A stretch of DNA of 40,574 nucleotides, taken from contig FR880098.1 in assembly GCA_000434555.1 (NCBI GenBank), forward strand, positions 59,425 through 99,998. Reading direction: 5' to 3'. The stretch comes from Clostridium sp. CAG:524 (GTDB lineage Bacteria > Bacillota_I > Bacilli_A > RF39 > UBA660). Below the pieces are notes generated by a model. The model made no database searches. It was not told where the DNA came from and worked only from the letters and a program-made list of their open reading frames with translations. Of the stretch, positions 1-7,161 are shown in pieces; position 1 is the stretch's first letter; the number at the start of each line of letters is the position of its first letter. The position numbers were made by a program, and so were the translations under genes.

Positions 1-1
1 C

Positions 2-7
2 TATAAT
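2..7 (+). promoter_or_regulatory. Candidate -10 element upstream of recF
   Basis: A perfect TATAAT lies at the left edge of the window, about 40 bases before recF. The -35 region is outside the window, so the promoter cannot be confirmed. A G-rich Shine-Dalgarno tract (AAAGGGGGG, about 23-31) follows. Confidence 0.45.
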
Positions 8-48
8 ACATGAAAAATCAAAAAAGGGGGGTTAAATGAAGTTTAAAC

Positions 49-1131
49 ATGAATATTACAAAAATTGAGCTTATGAATTTTAGAAATTATACTAAAAAGA
101 CCTTCGATAATTTTTCAAATTTAAACATCATTATTGGTAAAAATGGAATTGGTAAAACAAGTATTATAGAATCCATTTATTTAGGAAGTTTAGCAAAATC
201 TTTTAAAACAAATAATGAATTGTCAATAATAAAAGAAGGAAAGGACTTTTTTAGAATAAAAGTCTATTATTTTGATTACGGACCTAAAAAAAATCTTGAA
301 ATATTTTTAGATAAGTTTGGTAAAAAGACAAAGATTAATTCACAACCACAAAGAAAATTAAGCAATTTTATCTCACAATACAGAATAATAATGCTTTCAC
401 CAGATGAATTAAAATTAATTAAATCATCACCAAACACAAGAAGAAACTATTTGAATATTCAATTATCACAATTACATAAAGAATACATGCATTACTTAAA
501 TAATTACACAAATCTTATCAAAAATAAGAATGATTATTTAAAGAAAATGATGTTAAATAGCAATTTAGATAGTAGATATTTAGATGTATTAGATGAAAAA
601 ATAGTTGAAAATGGTATGAAAATATATGAATATCGAAATAATTATATAAACCTTATCAACAGTAGCATCAATGATATATTTAAAAATTATATTAATAAAC
701 AATTAATTGAAATCAAATATGAATCAGATTATTCAGTAAATGATAAAGAAAAATTAATAAATATTTTAAGAAAAAATAGAAATAAAGAAATAAATTTAGG
801 CATGACAAACTATGGTATACACCGAGATGATTTTACTTTTTATCAAAATGGTAATAATTCTAAAGATTATAGTTCACAAGGAATACAAAAGTTAATAGTT
901 TTAGCCATGAAATTAGCGGAAGTAAAGATATTTATAGAAAACTACGATATTAAACCAATTTTATTGCTAGACGATTTATTTAGTGAACTTGATGAAAAAA
1001 ATAGAAATAATATATTTAAATCATTAGATAAAAGTATACAAATATTTATAACAACTACAGACTTAAAGAACATTAATAAGAGGATAGTTGAAAAAGCAAA
1101 AATATATAATTTAGATGAGAAGGAGAATTAA
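49..1131 (+). CDS. recF: DNA replication and repair protein RecF
   Basis: RecF is an SMC/ABC-type ATPase that loads RecA at single-strand gaps with RecO and RecR in the cytoplasm. The 360-residue product has the usual RecF length. Walker A is GKNGIGKT at residues 30-37, an ABC signature-like YSSQGIQK sits near 277, and Walker B/D-loop LLLDDLFSELDE is near 305. The N-terminal KIELMNFRNY is typical of the family and fixes the ATG at 49, even though the Shine-Dalgarno tract is 17 bases away. A shorter ATG frame (36-68) lies between the two. The gene abuts gyrB directly, as in the conserved dnaA-dnaN-recF-gyrB-gyrA cluster. Other members of that cluster lie outside the window. Confidence 0.97.
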   Translation: MNITKIELMNFRNYTKKTFDNFSNLNIIIGKNGIGKTSIIESIYLGSLAKSFKTNNELSIIKEGKDFFRIKVYYFDYGPKKNLEIFLDKFGKKTKINSQPQRKLSNFISQYRIIMLSPDELKLIKSSPNTRRNYLNIQLSQLHKEYMHYLNNYTNLIKNKNDYLKKMMLNSNLDSRYLDVLDEKIVENGMKIYEYRNNYINLINSSINDIFKNYINKQLIEIKYESDYSVNDKEKLINILRKNRNKEINLGMTNYGIHRDDFTFYQNGNNSKDYSSQGIQKLIVLAMKLAEVKIFIENYDIKPILLLDDLFSELDEKNRNNIFKSLDKSIQIFITTTDLKNINKRIVEKAKIYNLDEKEN

Positions 1132-3042
1132 ATGAAAGAAGAGTATGGAGTTAATGAAATTCAAGTCTTAGAAGGCTTAGAAGCAGTTAGAAAAAGACCT
1201 GGTATGTACATTGGAACAACAGGTGAAAGAGGACTTCACCATTTAGTATGGGAAATCGTTGATAACTCAGTTGATGAAGCTTTAGCAGGCTTCTGCGACG
1301 ATATAGAAATAATTGTTCATGAAGACAACAGTGTAAGTGTAAGAGATGATGGTCGTGGAATGCCAACAGGTGTTCATCCAAAAACAGGAGTATCAACAGT
1401 AGAAACAATATTCACAGTATTACATGCAGGTGGAAAATTTGGAGGTGGCGGATACAAAGTATCTGGAGGATTACACGGAGTTGGAGCATCAGTAGTTAAT
1501 GCACTTTCAGAATGGTTAGAAGTTAAAGTATATAGAGATGGAAAGATATATCACCAAAGATTTGAAAAAGGCGGACATCCTGTAAAACCATTAGAAATAA
1601 TTGGTGATTGTGACCCAAATAGAACAGGAACAACAGTTACATTTAAACCAGACCCCCAGATATTTGAAGAAACAACAGAATTTAATTATGAAACATTAAA
1701 AAGTAGATCTAGAGAACTTGCATTCTTAAATAAAGGATTAAGGATAATATTAAGTGATTTAAGAACAGGTGCTAAAGATGAATTTCTTTATAATGGTGGT
1801 CTTAGAGAATACGTTGAATTATTAAATACAAATAAAAAACCAATTCATAACGACATAGTACATGTTGAAGGTGAAGAAGATAATATAAGTATTGAAGTAG
1901 CAATGCAATATAATGATGGATATTCAAGTAATATTTATTCATTTACAAACAATATTCACACTGTAGAAGGTGGAACACATGAAGATGGTGTTAGACTTGC
2001 ATTATCAAGAGTAATCAATAATTATGCTAGAGCAAACGGAATTTTAAAAGAAAAAGATGATTCATTAACACAAGATGATGTTAAAGAAGGAATTACACTT
2101 GTTATATCTTGTAAACATCCAAACCCTCAATTTGAAGGACAAACAAAAACAAAGTTAGGAAATGTTGAAGTAAGAAAAATAGCAAGTAATATATTTGGAG
2201 CAGGTCTTGAAAAGTTCTTATTAGAAAATCCAGACCAAGCAAGAGCAATAATAGATAAAGTAATGCTTGCATCAAGAGCAAGAGTAGCTGCTAAAAAAGC
2301 AAGAGAATTAACTAGAAGAAAAGGTGACCTAGAAATTACTAATTTCTATGGTAAATTAACTGATTGTAAAAGCAAAGATCCAAGCGAATCTGAAATATTC
2401 TTAGTCGAGGGAGATTCAGCCGGTGGTTCTGCTAAAAAAGGTAGAGATTATATGACACAAGCAATCTTACCTTTAAGAGGAAAAATATTAAATGTTGAAA
2501 AAGCAAGACTTGATAGAGCATTAAGTAATGAAGAAATTAGAACAATAGTTACTGCATTTGGTACAGGAATAGGTGAAGAATTTGATTTATCAAAATTAAG
2601 ATACCATAAAATAATAATAATGACCGATGCCGATGTAGATGGTTCTCATATTAGAATTCTATTATTAACTTTATTCTATAGATTCTTTAAACCAGTTGTA
2701 GAACATGGACATGTTTATGCAGCAAATCCACCATTATATAAGATAGTATATGGAAAAAATATAAAATATGTTTTATCAGATGATGAAAAAGATGAATATG
2801 TTAAAACATTACCAGCCAATGCAAAATACACAATAACTCGTATGAAGGGTCTTGGTGAAATGGATGCTGATGAATTAAGAGATACAACAATGTCAAAAGA
2901 ATTTAGAATTTTAAGACAAATAACAGTTGATGATATAATGGCAGCAGATGAAATATTTACTACATTAATGGGTGAAGAAGTAGAACCAAGAAGAAAATTC
3001 ATAGAAGAAAATGCACTAGATGTAGAAAATTTAGATATATAG
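1132..3042 (+). CDS. gyrB: DNA gyrase subunit B
   Basis: This is the ATPase subunit of the A2B2 gyrase that introduces negative supercoils. The 636-residue protein has the GHKL ATPase domain first (DNSVDEA and DDGRGMP in the first 80 residues; GLHGVGASVVNAL further on). A transducer domain follows, then a Toprim domain with VEGDSAGG at about 425-432 and the metal-binding DADVDGSH at about 499. The C-terminus ends in RRKFIEENA, normal for the family. AAGGAG stands just before the ATG, which follows the recF stop without a gap, so the two are probably co-transcribed. Twelve bases separate it from gyrA. Length matches other Bacilli GyrB proteins. Confidence 0.98.
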   Translation: MKEEYGVNEIQVLEGLEAVRKRPGMYIGTTGERGLHHLVWEIVDNSVDEALAGFCDDIEIIVHEDNSVSVRDDGRGMPTGVHPKTGVSTVETIFTVLHAGGKFGGGGYKVSGGLHGVGASVVNALSEWLEVKVYRDGKIYHQRFEKGGHPVKPLEIIGDCDPNRTGTTVTFKPDPQIFEETTEFNYETLKSRSRELAFLNKGLRIILSDLRTGAKDEFLYNGGLREYVELLNTNKKPIHNDIVHVEGEEDNISIEVAMQYNDGYSSNIYSFTNNIHTVEGGTHEDGVRLALSRVINNYARANGILKEKDDSLTQDDVKEGITLVISCKHPNPQFEGQTKTKLGNVEVRKIASNIFGAGLEKFLLENPDQARAIIDKVMLASRARVAAKKARELTRRKGDLEITNFYGKLTDCKSKDPSESEIFLVEGDSAGGSAKKGRDYMTQAILPLRGKILNVEKARLDRALSNEEIRTIVTAFGTGIGEEFDLSKLRYHKIIIMTDADVDGSHIRILLLTLFYRFFKPVVEHGHVYAANPPLYKIVYGKNIKYVLSDDEKDEYVKTLPANAKYTITRMKGLGEMDADELRDTTMSKEFRILRQITVDDIMAADEIFTTLMGEEVEPRRKFIEENALDVENLDI

Positions 3043-3054
3043 TAGGAGGATGAA

Positions 3055-5496
3055 ATGGATAGAATAGTACAAAATAATATAGTAAAAGAAGTAAAAGATT
3101 CATTTTTAGATTACTCTATGAGCGTTATAGTTGCAAGAGCTATACCAGATTTAAGAGATGGACTTAAACCAGTTCACAGAAGAATCTTATATTCAATGTA
3201 TGAATCAGGTTATACTCCAGATAAACAACACAGAAAATGTGCAAGAATTGTCGGAGATGTAATGGGAAAATATCACCCACATGGTGACTCATCTATTTAC
3301 GAAGCTATGGTAAGAATGGCACAAGATTTCAGTTATAGATATATGCTTGTTGATGGACATGGAAACTTCGGTAACATGGATGGCGATGGAGCAGCCGCAA
3401 TGCGTTATACAGAAGCAAGACTTGCAAAAGTAAGTTTAGAGCTATTAAGGGATATAAACAAAGATACAGTAGATTTTATACCAAACTTTGATGAAACTGA
3501 AAAAGAACCAGTAGTAATTCCAAGTAGATTTCCAAATATATTAGTAAATGGAACAATGGGAATTGCAGTAGGTATGGCAACAAATATTCCTCCACACAAT
3601 TTAGGTGAAGTAATAGATGGTTGTATTGCATATATAGATAATCCACAAATAACAGTCGATGAAATGATGCAATACATAAAAGGTCCTGATTTTCCAACAG
3701 GTGCAATAATTCTAGGAAGTAGTGGTATTAAAAAAGCCTATGAAACAGGTAGAGGAACAATAACTATAAGATGTAAGGCTGAAATAGAAGAAACAAATAA
3801 TAAACATAGAATAGTTATTACTGAAATTCCATACGGAGTAAATACATTAGAATTAAAAAATAGAATTGCGGAGTTAGTTAGAGATAAAATTTTGGATGGT
3901 ATCGCCGATTATCACGAAGAAACAAACATTGAAAATGGTGTAAAAATCGTTATTACACTAAAAAAAGAAGCAAATGCAAATGTAGTATTAAATAACTTAT
4001 ATAAACATACACAACTACAATCAACATTTGGAATTATATTCTTAATGCTAGATCAAGGTCAACCAAGAACATTAGGAATTGTTGATATCATTTCTAAATA
4101 TATTGATTATCAAAGGGAAATAATTATTAGAAGAACTAAATTTGATTTAGCAAAAGCAGAAGCAAGAGCACATATTTTAGAAGGTTATAAAATAGCATTG
4201 GATCACATTGACGATATTATTAAAATAATCAAAGAAAGCGAAAGTGATGTACTTGCTAAACAAAGATTAATTGAAAAATATAGATTCAGTGAAATACAAG
4301 CAGATGCAATACTTGAATTAAAATTAAGAAGATTAACAGGATTAGAAAGAGAAAAAATAGAAGAAGAATTAGCTAATATATTAAAATTAATTGAAGAATA
4401 TAAGTCAATTTTAGCTAGTGAACAAAAAGTATTAGAAATAATTAAGAATGAAATGCTTGAGATTAAAGAAAAATATGGTGATGAGAGAAGAACAAAGATA
4501 GATAATACAGCAATAGAGTACATTGAAGATGAATCATTAATACCTCAAGAAGATATAATAATAACATTAACAAATAAAAATTACATCAAGAGAATACCAA
4601 AAGATACATATAAAGTTCAAAATCGTGGCGGAGTTGGAATAAAAGGAATGACAACAACTGAAGAAGACTTCGTAGAACAATTAATTTCATTAAATACACA
4701 CGATTACATACTATTCTTTACAAATAAAGGAAAAGTATATAGATTAAAAGGTTACAAAATACCAGAATTTTCAAGAACAGCTAAAGGATTACCAATAGTA
4801 AATCTATTATCATTAGAAAAAGATGAAAAAATCAATACAATGATAACAATAAATGAAAAAGAAACGTACAAATGTTTGCTTTTCAGTACAAAAAATGGCT
4901 TAGTAAAAAGAACTTTAATTAGTGAATTTGATAATATTAGACAAAGTGGAAAAATAGCTATAACTCTAAAAGACAACGATGAATTAATATCAGTAAGAAA
5001 AACAACAGGACAAGATCAAATATTCATATGTTCATCCAATGGAAGAATGGCTAGATTCGATGAAGAAGAAATTAGAATAATGGGAAGAACAGCATCCGGA
5101 GTTAGAGGAATTAATTTAAAAGATGATATATGTGTTGGTACTGAAGTATCAGAGCCAGGAAAAATGCTATTAGTCGTAACTGAAAATGGTTATGGTAAAA
5201 AAACAACAATGGATGAATATAGAGAAACTAAAAGAGGAAGTAAAGGAGTTAAAACATTAAATATAACAGAAAAAAATGGAAGAATAGTTGGATTCAAATC
5301 AACAGATAATGAAAAAGATTTAATGATAATAACTGAAAATGGAATAATTATTAGAATGTCAGTAGATGCAATATCACAAATGGGTAGAGTAACAAAAGGA
5401 GTAAGGTTAATCAATCTAAAAGAAAATAATAAAGTAGCTTCTATATCAATACTAGATAAAGAAGAAATTGAAGAAGAAAATTCAACAGAAGAATAA
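3055..5496 (+). CDS. gyrA: DNA gyrase subunit A
   Basis: This is the DNA breakage-reunion subunit of gyrase. The 813-residue product carries the catalytic tyrosine in AAAMRYTEARL (Y118). The quinolone-resistance region reads PHGDSSIYE, with S79 and E83 at the positions of E. coli S83 and D87, so no known resistance change is seen there. The C-terminal beta-pinwheel contains a GyrA-box-like QNRGGVG near residue 523 that is looser than the canonical QRRGGKG. TAGGAGGATGAA provides a strong Shine-Dalgarno. The presence of gyrB upstream and of a GyrA-box favours gyrase over topoisomerase IV. The transcript appears to end in a hairpin that is also a parS site (5500-5530). Confidence 0.97.
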   Translation: MDRIVQNNIVKEVKDSFLDYSMSVIVARAIPDLRDGLKPVHRRILYSMYESGYTPDKQHRKCARIVGDVMGKYHPHGDSSIYEAMVRMAQDFSYRYMLVDGHGNFGNMDGDGAAAMRYTEARLAKVSLELLRDINKDTVDFIPNFDETEKEPVVIPSRFPNILVNGTMGIAVGMATNIPPHNLGEVIDGCIAYIDNPQITVDEMMQYIKGPDFPTGAIILGSSGIKKAYETGRGTITIRCKAEIEETNNKHRIVITEIPYGVNTLELKNRIAELVRDKILDGIADYHEETNIENGVKIVITLKKEANANVVLNNLYKHTQLQSTFGIIFLMLDQGQPRTLGIVDIISKYIDYQREIIIRRTKFDLAKAEARAHILEGYKIALDHIDDIIKIIKESESDVLAKQRLIEKYRFSEIQADAILELKLRRLTGLEREKIEEELANILKLIEEYKSILASEQKVLEIIKNEMLEIKEKYGDERRTKIDNTAIEYIEDESLIPQEDIIITLTNKNYIKRIPKDTYKVQNRGGVGIKGMTTTEEDFVEQLISLNTHDYILFFTNKGKVYRLKGYKIPEFSRTAKGLPIVNLLSLEKDEKINTMITINEKETYKCLLFSTKNGLVKRTLISEFDNIRQSGKIAITLKDNDELISVRKTTGQDQIFICSSNGRMARFDEEEIRIMGRTASGVRGINLKDDICVGTEVSEPGKMLLVVTENGYGKKTTMDEYRETKRGSKGVKTLNITEKNGRIVGFKSTDNEKDLMIITENGIIIRMSVDAISQMGRVTKGVRLINLKENNKVASISILDKEEIEEENSTEE

Positions 5497-5499
5497 AGT

Positions 5500-5530
5500 A
5501 AAAAGATGTTCCACGTGAAACATCTTTTTT
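5500..5530 (+). terminator. Rho-independent-type terminator of gyrA, overlapping parS site 1
   Basis: An 11-bp stem pairs 5500-5510 with 5519-5529, closing over the parS core, and ends in a run of six T (5525-5530). It begins four bases after the gyrA stop. The outer stem arms (AAAAGATGTT and AACATCTTTT) extend the parS palindrome, so one sequence can serve as DNA centromere and RNA terminator. Confidence 0.75.
5507..5522. promoter_or_regulatory. parS site 1
   Basis: TGTTCCACGTGAAACA, an exact match to the Bacillus parS consensus, located 10 bases after the gyrA stop codon. It lies inside the stem-loop annotated as the gyrA terminator. Confidence 0.93.
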
Positions 5531-5540
5531 ATGCAAAAAT

Positions 5541-5556
5541 TATTTCCCGGGAAATA
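5541..5556. promoter_or_regulatory. Noc-binding-type site (NBS)
   Basis: TATTTCCCGGGAAATA is a perfect 16-base palindrome identical to the Noc nucleoid-occlusion binding consensus of B. subtilis. It lies 18 bases after parS site 1. I found no second copy in the window. ParB and Noc are paralogues that discriminate these two half-sites. Confidence 0.85.
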
Positions 5557-5596
5557 AAAAAAGTAAAAAGAAATAAAAACCAAAAGTTATTAACAA

Positions 5597-5612
5597 TGTT
5601 CCACGTGAAACA
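5597..5612. promoter_or_regulatory. parS site 2
   Basis: TGTTCCACGTGAAACA, an exact Bacillus consensus. It is preceded by the DnaA-box-like TTATTAACA, which is shared in form by four other sites in the array. Confidence 0.93.
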
Positions 5613-5785
5613 TAAGAATAAATATAATTAAAAATTATAAACAATTAATACAAAGCAAATTAATTTTATAAATAAATAATAAAAAAATAAAAAGAAATTT
5701 AGAAAATAAAATCATAATCAATACAAATTATCTTTAATTCTTATAAAACATAAAGATTCAAGATAAACAAATGAGTTATAAACAA

Positions 5786-5801
5786 TGTTCCACGTGGAAC
5801 A
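5786..5801. promoter_or_regulatory. parS site 3
   Basis: TGTTCCACGTGGAACA, a perfectly symmetric parS. The palindrome extends to 28 bp (5780-5807). TTATAAACA precedes it. Confidence 0.92.
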
Positions 5802-5924
5802 TTGTTTTAAAATAATAATATAAAATAAATTAAATATCTTTTTATATTAATAGATAGAATAAAACAAATAAAAAACATTATATTTATAAAAATAATTAAC
5901 ATGCAATATAAAAACTATTAACAA

Positions 5925-5940
5925 TGTTCCACGTGGAACA
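5925..5940. promoter_or_regulatory. parS site 4
   Basis: TGTTCCACGTGGAACA, perfectly symmetric, with symmetric flanks CAA and TTG. CTATTAACA precedes it. Confidence 0.92.
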
Positions 5941-6080
5941 TTGAAATAAAATTTTTTGAATATTGAAAAATATATTTGAATATTAATAAACATCTTAATA
6001 ATTATTAATCCAAAAAATTATATTTAATATTACCAATTCATCAAACATAAAAATTAATTATTTATTTGTACACATCGATA

Positions 6081-6096
6081 TGTTCCACGTGGAACG
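6081..6096. promoter_or_regulatory. parS site 5 (one mismatch)
   Basis: TGTTCCACGTGGAACG differs from the symmetric parS only in its last base (A to G). It lacks the TTATNAACA flank of other sites. It may be a weaker or decaying ParB site. Confidence 0.8.
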
Positions 6097-6250
6097 TTGC
6101 ATCGAAAACACTATCTATTTTAAAAATAATTAATTTTATGTTATAACCATATTTAGGCAACGACTATATATATAAGATAATAACATTATCATGTATATAA
6201 TAGGCCACAAATATTAATTCAATTAAATAAAAAAATAAACTTATCAACAA

Positions 6251-6266
6251 TGTTCCACGTGGAACA
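6251..6266. promoter_or_regulatory. parS site 6
   Basis: TGTTCCACGTGGAACA, perfectly symmetric, with CAA/TTG flanks. TTATCAACA precedes it and is one base from the DnaA box TTATCCACA. Confidence 0.92.
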
Positions 6267-6358
6267 TTGAATTATAAACTATAGATAATAAATTAATACT
6301 ATCTAAAATTAATTAAACAAGAATTACCATAGCTAACAATTTATATAAATACAAATAA

Positions 6359-6374
6359 TGTTTCACGTGGAACA
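6359..6374. promoter_or_regulatory. parS site 7
   Basis: TGTTTCACGTGGAACA is the reverse complement of the exact Bacillus consensus carried by sites 1 and 2. Confidence 0.93.
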
Positions 6375-6527
6375 TAAGATAAAAAATATAATTATAAAAA
6401 TATCAACATTTAATATAAAACAAAAATTTATTTTCAATAAGCATTAAACTAAAAAAATAAATTAAACAATTATAAACAAAAGATTACAATTGTTTAAAAA
6501 ATATTTTTAGAAAAAAGTTGTAAACAA

Positions 6528-6543
6528 TGTTCCACGTGGAACA
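6528..6543. promoter_or_regulatory. parS site 8
   Basis: TGTTCCACGTGGAACA, perfectly symmetric, about 35 bases upstream of the -10 of the SRP RNA gene. ParB bound here could overlap the SRP RNA promoter. TTGTAAACA precedes it. Confidence 0.92.
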
Positions 6544-6577
6544 TTAAAATTTCTTTATAAAAAATATTGTAAAATCA

Positions 6578-6583
6578 TATAAT
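6578..6583 (+). promoter_or_regulatory. Promoter -10 for SRP RNA
   Basis: A perfect TATAAT lies 18 bases before the predicted RNA 5' end. No good -35 is visible (TTTATA at 6554-6559 is the closest). Parts of the promoter lie directly after parS site 8. Confidence 0.6.
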
Positions 6584-6601
6584 ATATGTTAACATATATT
6601 C

Positions 6602-6672
6602 GTGCAACGAAGTTTAGCGAACCAGGTCAGAATCGGAAGATAGCAGCCTTAAGTGATTAACTTCGTGTGCAC
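6602..6672 (+). ncRNA. ffs: Signal recognition particle RNA (small bacterial type)
   Basis: This is the small-type SRP RNA, which pairs with Ffh to target nascent membrane proteins. The conserved S-domain loop is plain: ACCAGGTCAGAATCGGAAGA followed by AGCAGCC, with the GGAA tetraloop and asymmetric loop bases. The ends pair (GTGC..ACGAAGTT with AACTTCGT..GCAC) to close the hairpin. A T-rich stretch follows. It is the short form without the Alu domain that B. subtilis scr carries. The location between gyrA and dnaX matches scr beside dnaX in Bacilli. The ends are estimated from base pairing. Confidence 0.93.
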
Positions 6673-6708
6673 ATTTTATTTATAATAAAATACGAAAAGG
6701 TGTTTGCT

Positions 6709-7119
6709 ATGAATATATCAAGGAGAGAAAAATTATTAACAATTTTAAATAAAAAAGCAATAAAGCATAATGAAGTACCAGTTTCATGCATAATTACAAA
6801 AGATGATAAAATTATATCAAAAGCATATAACAATAAAATAACAAAGCATGATCCAACAGCACATGCTGAAATAATTGCAATAAGAAAAGCAGCGAAGAAA
6901 TTAAAAACATGGAATTTAAATGAATGCAGATTATATGTAACATTATATCCATGCAAAATGTGTCTGGATGTAATTAATGAAGCAAGAATTAAAGAAGTAT
7001 ATTATATTTTAGATAATGAAAAAGAAATAAATAACAATGTTAAAATTACAAAAATAAATAGTGAAAAAAATGAATACTTTCAAGAAGAATTAAAAGGATT
7101 CTTTAAAAATAAAAGGTAG
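6709..7119 (+). CDS. tadA: tRNA-specific adenosine deaminase TadA
   Basis: TadA converts A34 to inosine in the anticodon of tRNA-Arg(ACG). The 136-residue protein has the zinc/catalytic motif HAE at 52-54 with the proton-shuttle glutamate, and PCKMC at 81-85 supplies two zinc cysteines. I chose the ATG at 6709, which follows an AAAAGG ribosome site. An upstream in-frame GTG at 6667 would start inside the SRP RNA hairpin and add 14 unconserved residues. The protein is somewhat shorter than E. coli TadA (167). The equivalent gene (yaaJ) sits next to scr and dnaX in B. subtilis. Confidence 0.93.
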   Translation: MNISRREKLLTILNKKAIKHNEVPVSCIITKDDKIISKAYNNKITKHDPTAHAEIIAIRKAAKKLKTWNLNECRLYVTLYPCKMCLDVINEARIKEVYYILDNEKEINNNVKITKINSEKNEYFQEELKGFFKNKR

Positions 7120-7136
7120 TATAATAAAAAGAAATT

Positions 7137-7145
7137 TGATATAAT
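7137..7145 (+). promoter_or_regulatory. Extended -10 promoter for dnaX
   Basis: TGATATAAT is an extended -10 with consensus hexamer, 17 bases before the dnaX start codon. No clear -35 is visible. A second TATAAT lies at 7120-7125. Confidence 0.45.
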
Positions 7146-7161
7146 TATTAAGGAGGGCATT

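Larger units (their letters stand above)
5497..6600. other. Gene-free parS/Noc-site array (centromere-like region)
   Basis: This tract of about 1.1 kb between gyrA and the SRP RNA has no supportable gene. It holds eight 16-base palindromes of the form TGTTNCACGTGNAACA, starting at 5507, 5597, 5786, 5925, 6081, 6251, 6359 and 6528 (90-189 bases apart). It also holds one Noc-type palindrome at 5541. The spacer DNA is almost pure A+T. parS is the ParB/Spo0J centromere sequence that nucleates ParB spreading and SMC loading near the origin in Firmicutes. ParB, ParA and Noc genes are not in the window. Function is inferred from exact motif matches. Confidence 0.9.

Noticed and set aside
5497..6600. 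The parS tract as the replication origin
   Set aside because: No exact DnaA box was seen and dnaA/dnaN are not in the window; the repeats match parS, so oriC is more likely beyond recF to the left.
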